Assembly (NCBI GenBank): GCA_016748015.1
Contig: JAAOMT010000303.1
Coordinates: 252,257-316,256, forward strand
From: Geosiphon pyriformis
Lineage: Eukaryota; Glomeromycota; Glomeromycetes; Archaeosporales; Geosiphonaceae
Direction: 5' to 3'
Length of the DNA stretch: 64,000 bases
Position 1 is the stretch's first letter. Each line of letters opens with the position of its first letter. The translations under genes were made by a program, and so were the position numbers. Below are positions 54,990 to 64,000 of this stretch, piece after piece. The notes beneath the pieces are model-generated. The model saw only the letters and a program-made list of their open reading frames with translations, did no database searches and was not told the origin of the DNA.

Positions 54990-56800
54990 AGTATGTTTAA
55001 GAAAAAAATGTCCAAAAACACTTTTTATGATTCTATTAATGGTTCTTTTACTCAGAAAAAAAAGTTAGTTCTTGATAACATTAAATACTTTGGTGATAAA
55101 AAGAATATATTTTAGTTAGATTTGGTTCTAATAGTGTTTACTCAGATTTAAACAGTCAGTCTAGTGGTAATAAAGACAGTAATATTATAGAAAACATTAA
55201 TAGTAAATCTTTTTTAGGTTTAGTTGTAATTACTCTCAAAACCAAAAAAGTAATTAGTAATATAGATTGTGACTTTTTCTTAGATTTTCTTAAATTTGAT
55301 ATAAAAAAGGAAGTTAGTTCTCTTTTATTTTCTCTTAATATTTCTTTGGACAAAAAATAGATTGACTTTAAAATAGTGAAGACTCCAATTGAAATAATTA
55401 TTAAAAAATTTTTTGCTTTGGATATTAATTTATTAACAATAAAAAGCAAATTAGCAACAGTTAAAATACAAACAATTAAAAAGTTATTTTTATTAATCAA
55501 TAGTTTTAAAAAAACCACTACTCTTTCAAAATTTGAAGAAATTATTTAATTAACATTTATATTAGAAAAAAGTATAAAAAAAACCACATTATTGGCTAAA
55601 AAAAAAGAAATCAAAATAAACAGTAATCTTAAAAAACAAAAAATTAGATCAGATTAAACTGTGATAATAAAAAAAATGATCATTATTATAGTATTAAAAT
55701 TTGGTCAAATTATAACTTATTGGGCTGTAACAAAAAACTGTGGTAGGATTTGCTAAATTGGTTCAAGCAAATTAGTTGACAGCAAAGTAGTTATTCTTAA
55801 TTGAGAAAAATTCAGTGTATATAGCCAAAGTCATAAAAGATTGTAATATTTGGATGTTAAAAGATTAGTTTAGAGTACTTTTATTTACTTTGCCAATAAG
55901 AACAACTGCTTATAATCTAAGTGCTTTATTGAAAAAAGCTGGTAAAAAAAACTTGTATTATTAACCAATCATTTGATATTGGCAATAAAATTTATTGTAC
56001 TATAGTTGGTTTTAAAACAAATAAAAAACTTAAAGCTGTTTTTTGTATAAAGCCAATTTTTAGTAATATAAAACTTTTTTGGACTAAATTAAATTTGGTT
56101 TGTTGTGAGAAATGTAAGTGTTTTAGATATTTGGTTTTAAAATATAATATATTAAGCACATCTATTTTATCTTCTAATAAAATTTATAAAAAAATTGCTT
56201 TGGAAGAGAATCATCTTCAGTTGGCTAGATTGTATGCTAAGAAAAGTATTCTTATTTTCTGTTCTGTCACATTCAGCAGCAAATTTTGGATTCAAGTAGT
56301 TTTGCTTGCTGTTTTTTTTAATAATATTTATTCTGATTCTGGTTTTGGATTCTTTTTTTTTGGTACATTATGTATTAAAAAAAGTCTTCTAGTTGTTTAA
56401 AATAATTCATTTATTAATGCCTATTTGACATTTTTAGAGCACTCTTTAGAGCTTTTGGCAAATTAAATGTTTAATATTATGTAACAATTAAGCTTTGTAG
56501 ATCTGGTATTCCTGGTGCCCATTTTTTAATCTTTTTTTTTATTGTATTTGTATTATTAAATTCAAATTTGGATTTGGATATGGTTTTAAATAATCTACTT
56601 GTGTTATCTGTTTTTCTTCTTTCAGTCATAAATAAAAAAATTTCAGATTTTGGGTTTGAGTAGATTAAAAATTTTAATCATCAAAATAAGCAGCTTGGAA
56701 TCAAAAATAGTGGTCTTTAAAGTTTTAGTTAGTTCAGTATTAAAAAAGTTAAAACAGTTGTGTGCTAACTTAAGTTTTTTTGTGGTTGTCTCAACTTAAT
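54990..56800 (+). pseudogene. L3 ORF1: RRM and zinc-knuckle protein
   Basis: Starts Met-Phe-Lys-Lys-Lys-Met-Ser-Lys like L2. A decayed zinc knuckle at 56104-56145 has Cys-Glu-Lys-Cys but Tyr at the His and last Cys positions. An open stretch at 56095-56400 covers it. Stops and small shifts elsewhere. Confidence 0.65.
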
Positions 56801-57540
56801 AACTGATTTGATTTAAAAAATTGCTATGTGTAATGTTTATAGTATTAATATCCTTGCTAAACAAAAAAACATTGTTTATTAATATACAGAATCAAGTAAT
56901 ATGATCTCTATTATTATAAAAACAAAATTAAGATCTAATATTAAGTTATGAATTGCTAGTAGGTTTAATAAGATAAAAATTTTCATATTTGGTTTAAACA
57001 AAAGCTTTTTTGATACTGGAGTAACAATTATTATAAACAATTTTCTGGCTTGTTATGTCTTAAAAATAAAAAAAATCTTTGGTTAAATCATTTCAATATA
57101 ACTTTTGTTTAAGAATAAATTATTAGTTACAATTTTGGGTTTATATGCAAGTGTTTTTGCTGAAGCTAGATTTGGTCAAACATTAGAAGTCAACTTTTTT
57201 ATTGTTAAAACTATTAACTCCAGTATTTTTACAGTATTAGATAAAAATTTCAATAAAAACAGTTCAAAAAAAAGTGCAAGTTTTAGGTTTTGTGTGAATT
57301 TAAGCTTAATTAACTTATTTAGTAGACATTTATTAGTCAAGACTCTTATTTGGAGTAATTTTAAAAGTGTTAAGAAAGTTATTAATTTCATTTTTGTAAA
57401 TTAAGATTTGGTGTCTATAGTTACTGATTATGGAGTTGATAATGTGTTTGAATTATTTAATACTAATCACAAGGCAGTTTTAGTTACAGTTAGCTTGGAT
57501 GGTCTTTTGAATGTTTGCCTTAATAATAATCATAAACAAA
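56801..57540 (+). pseudogene. L3 APE-type endonuclease
   Basis: The open stretch 57105-57404 includes Leu-Asp-Lys-Asn-Phe-Asn-Lys-Asn (usual Gly-Asp-Phe-Asn changed), Val-Ile-Asn-Phe-Ile-Phe-Val and, after a stop, Asn-Thr-Asn-His-Lys-Ala-Val (about 57460), where the catalytic His survives but Asp is Asn. Confidence 0.75.
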
Positions 57541-58178
57541 CTAATAAAAATAGATAGAAGTTCAAAATTAAAAATGCTAAGATCAGTAAGTAATTACAGT
57601 TTAAGAAGTATTTATTGAACAAATTCTTGAAAAAAGCGGATAAATTTAATAGTATAAGAAGTTGTAATAATCTAGACACTATATAGAAAATTCTAAAAAA
57701 AATGGTGGTGAACTTTGCTGATAAAATGTTTTTTAGACTTTGGTTTAGTAAGTTTAAATGTTCAAAAAATAAGCAATTATTTAAATTTTTTAAGTTGGAG
57801 TTGTTGATGGCCAAAATCATAAAGGATTTGGGTTCAAATCAAGATTTAAAAACAAATTACTTTATTAATACCTGGATTAACATTGATGAAAAAAAACCTT
57901 CAGATTGTGCATTATAATTAATAATAGTGAAAGTTTAAAGAAAATTATATATTATCTGTTGAAAATTAAAAAAAAATACTGTAAATTTAAATATTATGAA
58001 TTCAAAATTGTCTGGAATGATTTCATCAAAAAAATTATTAATAGGCATATAAAATTTTTTTGTTCTGATAAAAAAAGAATAATCAAGAGTGTTTTGGGTT
58101 AGCCATTTCAAAAAATAGTACTCAATTATCGAGTAATTAATAATAATTTAATTCTAGAACCATGTAAATTAAGTTTAT
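57541..58178 (+). pseudogene. L3 reverse transcriptase, N-terminal fragment
   Basis: Matches the pre-RT region of L1 (21707-21973) and L2 (45364-45960), including Leu-Lys-Lys-Ile-Ile-Tyr and Cys-Ser-Asp-Lys-Lys-Arg-Ile-Ile-Lys-Ser. It ends where the family C LTR begins. Confidence 0.7.
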
Positions 58179-58927
58179 TGTTATGGTTAAAACTTATACT
58201 TTTTATTAGTTATTATATGTATTAGCCACTGATGTCACATAATTAGCCACCCTATTTTTAGATAATAATCATTGACTTGATTAATGACCTGACCATTAAT
58301 TTAATTATTGACTTAATTATTGACCTAATCAATAATCTAATCATTAATTTGATTATTAACCTAACTATTGACCTAGTCATTGACTACTTTTAATAACTAT
58401 ATAAATGATGAGTTTTTTAGTTATAAAAAAACATAATCAAAGTAACAAAATAAAACCCACTATCAATTACTTTCTCTTATATTGCTTATTTACTTTTTTC
58501 TATCTTTAAGTATCTAAACATCTTGAAATAAAAGATTACTTGTTGGCATTTAAATACTTTATTTTTTCCCCTTCTTAATTTGTATTTGTTAGAATTAGCC
58601 TGAAAAGTAATTGCTTGCTCTTGTGATTTATTGAATAAAAAAATAATTGAAAAGCACAATAATATCTGTTATTAATTCTAAGAATTGCCAAATAAGACAT
58701 AAAATAATAGCAATAATATTATTTTGTTAATAATCACGAACTATTCTTTTATCTTCAGATTTCCAAAAAAGATTCACAACTGTAATTTTTATAAGACTGA
58801 TCACATACATTGAATTTTTACTTATTTAATTTACTCTCTTATTGTAATTTTCTCTTTGATTATTTCCATTATCTTACAATATTGTTTTCTCTTGCTATTT
58901 GTTAGCTTGTTATTCTAATCTGTAACA
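58179..58927 (+). repeat. Family C 5' LTR, copy 2
   Basis: 749 bp, TGTTATGG to CTGTAACA. Contains about eight TGACCTAATCAATAA-like units (58258-58392), far more than copy 1. The two-hairpin module of B-type LTRs is absent. Confidence 0.88.
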
Positions 58928-58933
58928 TAAAAG

Positions 58934-58950
58934 TGATGTTTTCTGTAAGA
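58934..58950 (+). promoter_or_regulatory. Primer binding site (family C copy 2, decayed)
   Basis: TGATGTTTTCTGTAAGA-type sequence aligned with TGGTGCTCCCTGTGAGG of copy 1; all differences are transitions. Confidence 0.55.
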
Positions 58951-60450
58951 CTATCAAATTCTACTTTGTTTTTTATTGTATGAGTTATTATTCATACTTG
59001 CCACAACAATTATAAGAACATTTTAAAACACACAACAAAAATGATCTAGACTTTATTGAATTCAATATTTTGTCTTCCTGATTGATTTGCTTCCCTATTG
59101 AAAAACAATCCAGTAGACAATTTCAAGACTTTTAGAACTGGTTCTTAAATAAGCATTCAGCTGAAATTTACACAGTTTATACAATCTATTACTTTGACCA
59201 AGCTTATTTTGAAGACAACTTTAAAAAAAGAAACAACAGCATTAATCAGCTTTTATATTCCACAATTTTTGAACAACAGCCCTCTGATTTCGAATATCTG
59301 AATTACCAAATTCACATTTGGATTGCTGTTCATTAGCTAGTTAAAACTCTCTTTGAAACAGAAGAAAAAAGCTATCAAACTGCTTCTGTTTTTAATTCCT
59401 TTTTAAATAAATCAAAATATTTCATACAAACAGTTACTTCTGAATCAATGGCTAATAATCTTATGCAACAAAACATTCTGGCCACCCTCCAAGACATACA
59501 AACTGCTTTAGGGCAAAGAAACAATATCCCATTATTTTTATTCAAAAGTAATACACAAAACCCAATTGAATAGTTAAATGATTTTGAAAAAGCAACCACT
59601 GTCAATTAATATGATGCTAAGTATAAGTTTCAAATTGTTGGTGGCTATCTCCAAAGCTCTCCTGCTATCTGGTTCTTACAAGAAACTAATGCTGGTGCTC
59701 ACTAAAAAATCATTAGATAGATATCAACAAATGCTAAAGAAGAAAACATCTCTTTTATAACCTGGTTTAAAACTAAATTTAAAACTCCCATCTTAATTTC
59801 AAAATAGCATATAGAATTAGAAAAAAGAATCCAAAATCCTGGTAAAGTTGTGACTGAATATGCCAAAGCAATCAAAAAATTAATTAAATGAGTAAACTTT
59901 GAAAAAAATTAGACAAAAGAACAAAAAATTCATTTCTTTACAAAAAAATTGAGAACTGATCTTTCCTATGCTTTTTGGCCTCTTTTGGCTCTAAAAAATA
60001 ATTCCACAATAGATATGGCTATTAAGCTTGTTCAAAGAATAGAAAACAATCAAAAAATGCACCTAGAATTCACACTTTTAGTTTTTGTTTCTGCTCTCCA
60101 AATGGCTGCTATCTTCTTTGCTATCCAAACTCAAGACCCAAATGAACAGTTGATAGATAGACTTAATGCCAATCTTGCTTGGTTACTGGAACTCTAAATC
60201 CAAGCAATCAGAAATAATAGCAATCACAAAGACTTAGATTTGAAACTCATTTTAATCAGCCTCAACAACTTTCTTATCAAAGACAACAAAATTGTAATCT
60301 ACTTGTGTGTTATCACTATAAATTAACTGGACATTTCTCCAGAGATTGCAACAATTCTCCCTTCCTCCTCCAGTTCCTAAAAATAATAATAATTAGAACA
60401 ACAAAATCAACAATAACAGTGTCCTTAATTAAAAACCAATCATGTTAACA
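58951..60450 (+). pseudogene. Family C leader and gag, copy 2
   Basis: An upstream conserved in-frame stretch (about 59030-59447) precedes the ATG at 59448 that matches copy 1. The gag core spans about 59550-60200 with an open stretch at 59949-60197. The zinc knuckle at 60308-60349 is Cys-Tyr-His-Tyr-Lys-Leu-Thr-Gly-His-x4-Cys: the second Cys is Tyr (TGT to TAT). Stops include 59572, 59704 and 59890. Confidence 0.82.
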
Positions 60451-60659
60451 TCAATTTCTTTGGAGAGGATCCCTTAATTAAAGCCATTGTTTATTAATTT
60501 TTAAACTGGTAGGTGTATTTTTAAAAGATAAGAGTACAAGCCAACTAGAAAAAAACCTCTTTTTTACTTTTAATCTAATTGATAATATTTATAACATAGA
60601 TGAACTAGCATTCAACACTTTTGAATTAACAAAAAAAAAAAGCCAAGATTAATTTTATT

Positions 60660-61215
60660 TTGGATCCAAACAAAGCATTTACATTAACTGTAGATAACAA
60701 TAAGCCACCAAAGACTAAAGTTTTTAAGAATTCTTTAAAATTAGAATCTCTAGAAATAGTACAAAAATCTGGTCCTTATTCTGTTGTCGAAAATTTTATG
60801 GAAATTTCAGCTCACATTATCTTTGACCAATTAATAACTTATTTACAATTCAGAAAAAACCTTCACAAATCTTTAATTCCAAAGAAAAAAACACCAAAAA
60901 CCAACAAATGCCCTCATCAAGCTGGACTTGTTGACAACAGCAATGTTACTTTTCTTATTTGCAAAGTCCAAGTGGCTGGTTATTTTATTAACTTAATTTT
61001 AGACAGTAGATCATCTGTAAGTGTTATTGCCAAACACTTCTTAGAAGTTATTGATAAAAAAATTGATAAACTCTCAATCAAACCAATAACCAATATGCAC
61101 AGTGACAAAAAAAAAGGCTTGGTATAGCCAAAGCTGTTTCTGTTTGCATTAATAACATCAGCATTAAAACTGACATGAAAGTATTTGAAGCAAAAGAGTA
61201 CACTATTATTGTTGG
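60660..61215 (+). pseudogene. Family C aspartic protease, copy 2 (interrupted)
   Basis: The open stretch 60660-61127 contains Phe-Ile-Asn-Leu-Ile-Leu-Asp-Ser-Arg-Ser-Ser (Asp at 61002-61004). As in B copy 1 the Gly of Asp-Ser-Gly is Arg (GGA to AGA). The second motif Ile-Ile-Val-Gly is cut at 61215 by a solo LTR; Gly-Asn-Lys-Trp-Leu-like coding resumes at 62030, joining to the usual Val-Gly-Asn-x-Trp-Leu. Confidence 0.8.
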
Positions 61216-62033
61216 TATTACAGATAATTATTTGGAGTCTTAAATCAAATAACAAATCTGTAACTTAGTGCTAATAGCTAATACAATATTTATGATCTAA
61301 ATATTTTGATTGTCTGAAGGTTTTGGTGAAGTTCTTTGTATAATAGACAGAGATTCAATTATTCAATAGCCTCCTAGAATCACAATTCTATTGAATTTTT
61401 TTCTTAGGGTGGTGGCTGATAATTCTCCTAGTAAGCTATTCTCAAATCTATAAGTTCTCTACTCTTATTTCATGAGTCTTTTACCAGTCTCTATAACATC
61501 TGTACTCAGTACTTTAAACCTTAATCAATTAGTAAAACAAAACAAAAAATAACAAATAAAGAAAAAAATTAAAAAATTAAAAAAATAAGCCAAGATGATT
61601 AAGTTAGTATTTTGTCAATAGCCATGATCAAGAGCTATTGTTCTAGTGTGGTTAAGTATCAGATACTATCAACACTTTATGTTGATAGTAGAAAGTGGAT
61701 TGAGATAACAAATAATTATTTATTGATATTTGTGAATTAGGAGGTTGCTTAGATTAAATCTAAACTTGGAGGTCTGTTTTTTTTACTTCTATTGCTACCA
61801 TTATATATACATAATTGAAATTTCTCAATTCTTTACACCAAAAATTCTGGAATTTCTGGAATTCTGCAATTCTTTTGAGAGGAATTCTGGAATTCTGGAA
61901 TTCTGTAATTTCTTATATAAGAATTCTGCAATTCTTCTGAAAAAAATTCTGAAATTCCACATTTATTATGGCTACTTTTGATTGGCTAATTTATATGCTA
62001 ATATACTTTTTATATTTTATAAGTAATATTGGC
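61212..62033 (-). repeat. Solo B copy 2 type LTR with TTGG duplications
   Basis: LTR is 61216-62029 on the minus strand (814 bp; ends changed to TATTAC and GTAATA). TTGG at 61212-61215 repeats at 62030-62033. It has the GAATTC-type U3 repeats (61840-61960), a TATA-like box and a perfectly paired module (61617-61689). It interrupts the protease of family C copy 2. Confidence 0.92.
61617..61689 (-). promoter_or_regulatory. 73-nt two-hairpin LTR module (solo LTR in family C)
   Basis: Minus strand: perfect 10-bp stem ACTATCAACA / TGTTGATAGT and AATAGC / GCTATT with TGATCA in the loop. Best preserved of the eight copies. Confidence 0.65.
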
Positions 62034-64000
62034 AATAAGTGACTTAAGAAAGCCAAAATACTGCTTGACTATAAATTTTGTAAGCTAACTATCAAATGTA
62101 ATAAGAAGTATATTGTGATTAAGTGCCATCATTAAACAACCTCTTTAGTATCCAAACAGAATCAAGAAAATGAGCAATTAGATAAATCAAATAATAAAGA
62201 AAGTGATAAAGAAGAAAATCAAGAAGAACAAAAAAAAACTGTTAAACTTGCTTATATTATCTTCACTAGCAATGACAAGCCACTAAACAATATTAAAGCC
62301 GACAAAAAAGAAATCATTGTGAATGGCAAGCTGATCTACTAACACTACTATGATATTTTCAAAAAAACCTTTGATAAAAAACCTGGCAAAAAAGCAAAAT
62401 ACAGTTATTGATGACATAGTTCTTGTACTTGGTGTTGGTATAATAAACTCTTGTATTCTCTTAGTAATAAATACAAATCCTGTTTAATCTATTACAAAGA
62501 TTGGGAATTCATTAGCCTAATATTAAGAAAAAAACTAAGATAAGTACAGAAGTCTTTTGAGAATAAACCACTTGAGATCTAATTACTTGCAATAAAACAA
62601 AGACAATCTTCCTCTAAAGAAAGAAAAATAGACATTGAAAATCTGTTGGTTAGAAATAGTCTAGTTATCTTAAAAGAAAGTGATACTCCTAGATGAATCC
62701 ATGTGATACAACAAATTATTACCATCAGAGAAACTTACTTCATTTATTTGAAATTTTATTAATCTAATTGACACAATAATGAGTTTATCAAGAAAGAAAT
62801 AAAACAAATGAATTCATACAAAAAACCAAGAGTAAATAAGCTTTCCCAGTTGTAATGGTATCCAAGAAAAGTAAAATTCTACACTTCTGTATTGACTATT
62901 GCCAATTAAATGTCATTACTATAAGAGACATATACCCACTTCCCAAAATTAAAGCAATGCTAGACAAATTCAATAGTGCTGTTTTCTTCTTAACTATTGA
63001 CTTAACTGCTAAATTCTGACAAGTAAAGATAGATCCAAAAAACAGAAAGAAAACTGTCTTCATTATCAAGTATGGCATCTACAAATTTACAGTTATGTTT
63101 TTTGGTTTTATTAATGCCCCTTTCATTTTTCAATGCCTAATAGACAAAGTGTTTAAATTAGTAAAAGAAACTTTGTTCTGGTTTACTTGGATAACATAAT
63201 GGTATACTCAAAAATCTGGGATGAATATCTTGAACACTTACAAAAAGTTTTTGATCTTTTTAAAAATGCTGGTTTCAAGATAAACCCAATCAAATTTTTT
63301 TTAAATGTCAATTTACCCAGTTTTTTGGTCATCTTAATACAAAAAATAAAATCTTTTCTGATCCAGCTAAAGTTGAAAAAGTCTAAAACATTAGACAATC
63401 AATAAATATTCTTAAACTATGCTCTTTTCTTGGTTTGGCTTTTTACTATTGCAAATTTATTAAAGATTTCTCTAAAATCGTCTTTTTTTTCAATTAGCTA
63501 CTTAGAAAAAATGTCAATTATTACTGAGGCACTTATCAACAAAAAGCTTTTAAAACACTGAAGAAAAAACTTGTTACTTAACCAATTCTCAAACAATCTG
63601 ACTTGGACTAACCTTTTATTTTGCACACTAATACATCTGGCTATAGACTTGACACTGTTCTCTTATAAAAAGATAAAGATAACAGAGAACATGTTATAGC
63701 ATATGCCAGTAGAACCCTTATACCAGCAGAAAAAAATTATTCAGTTACTGAACAAAAATACTTAGCAGTAGTTTAGACTATTAATTATTAAGATCAATAT
63801 TTTTTTGGTGTGAAATTCTTAGTGGTAACAGATCATCAAGTCTTGATTTGGCTGTACAATAAAAAAAAGCTGAAACACAAATAAATAACTTGCTAGATAC
63901 TCTATCTGGATAAATTCGACTATAACATTTAACACCACAAAAAAGCAAATTATCAAAATGCTAAAACTCTCTCCAAATTTACCATTTAGTAATAGTACAA
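62034..64000 (+). pseudogene. Family C pol: RT and RNase H, copy 2 (partial)
   Basis: Gypsy RT and RNase H with several frameshifts. Visible RT pieces: Leu-Pro-Lys-Ile-Lys-Ala-Met-Leu and Thr-Ile-Asp-Leu-Thr-Ala (62940-63010), Phe-Gly-Phe-Ile-Asn-Ala-Pro (about 63100), Tyr-Leu-Asp-Asn (about 63183; Asp-Asp changed to Asp-Asn) followed by an open stretch 63187-63405 with Tyr-Leu-Glu-His-Leu-Gln. RNase H: Leu-His-Thr-Asn-Thr-Ser-Gly (usual Asp changed to Asn), [10 protein letters not shown] (about 63690), Thr-Glu-Gln-Lys-Tyr-Leu-Ala-Val. The stretch 62200-62800 is Lys/Glu-rich linker. Continues past the window. Confidence 0.82.

Larger units (their letters stand above)
54842..58178 (+). mobile_element. 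LINE L3, left part (cut by family C element)
   Basis: Sister of L2: T-rich 5' UTR ending in AAAGAAGTTTTTTG, ORF1, endonuclease and the N-terminal part of RT. The coding sequence is cut at 58178 by the family C LTR starting TGTTATGG at 58179; the remainder should follow that element outside the window. More decayed than L1. Confidence 0.85.
58179..64000 (+). mobile_element. Family C gypsy element, copy 2 (runs off the window)
   Basis: 5' LTR (58179-58927), primer site, gag, protease, a solo LTR insertion (61216-62029, minus), then RT and RNase H to the end of the window. Integrase and 3' LTR lie outside. TTAT (58175-58178) before the LTR is the expected left target duplication. Gag and protease match copy 1 and gypsy families in general but are distinct from family B: no dUTPase or Cys-rich cassette is seen between protease and RT. 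Confidence 0.88.

Overview
The window looks like a repeat-rich, very AT-rich stretch of a fungal nuclear genome, most likely an arbuscular mycorrhizal fungus (Glomeromycotina; inferred from the style of the retroelement proteins, not proven). Two single-copy host genes with short GT-AG introns and ordinary CpG content sit in one 3-kb island at 49.94-52.96 kb. Nearly everything else is retrotransposon in different states of decay. No tRNA, rRNA or CRISPR array was seen.

Repeat families. Families B and E (+ strand) are Ty3/gypsy LTR elements with the order gag - protease - Cys-rich zinc region - dUTPase-like domain - RT - RNase H - integrase - an extra 3' ORF. Family C is a second gypsy family (copies at 1-2140 on the minus strand and from 58179 to the end on the plus strand). 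Family D is a third LTR group with a 1.03-kb LTR. Three LINEs (L1, L2, L3) carry an RRM/zinc-knuckle ORF1, an APE endonuclease, an RT, an RNase H and a C-terminal Cys/His region.

Layout. 1-2140: C copy 1. 2141-36397: one nested stack. The oldest layer is decayed element E (2141-4196, 14412-17492, resuming near 36353). B copy 1 (4197-14411) sits in its pol gene. LINE L1 (17493-36352) sits in its 3' ORF. L1 itself is interrupted by a D LTR (20644-21671), a solo LTR (24632-25418) and the complete B copy 2 (26148-36337). 36398-38770: a D LTR plus gag relic, broken by another solo LTR. 38771-42613: older debris with C-type and B-type LTRs and LINE 3' ends. 42614-49398: LINE L2, inserted in the gag of another gypsy relic (F) with a 10-bp target duplication. 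49936-52960: host island with an Sfr1/Mei5-like recombination gene (+) convergent with an Atos-family gene (-). 52961-54806: AT-rich debris. 54842-58178: LINE L3, cut by C copy 2 (58179-64000), which carries a solo LTR in its protease region.

No transposon protein is intact. Damage is dominated by C-to-T and G-to-A changes (Trp, Gln and Arg codons turned into stops, DSG to DSR or NSG in proteases) and by loss of CpG, as expected from cytosine methylation and deamination. The reading frame of B copy 1 is otherwise preserved over most of about 8 kb. The signals I rate most interesting are a constant-length 73-nt two-hairpin module kept in eight otherwise divergent LTRs, a conserved uncharacterised ORF between integrase and the 3' LTR, a probable winged-helix N-terminus on the Sfr1-like gene, and the codon-level reconstruction of the nested stack.
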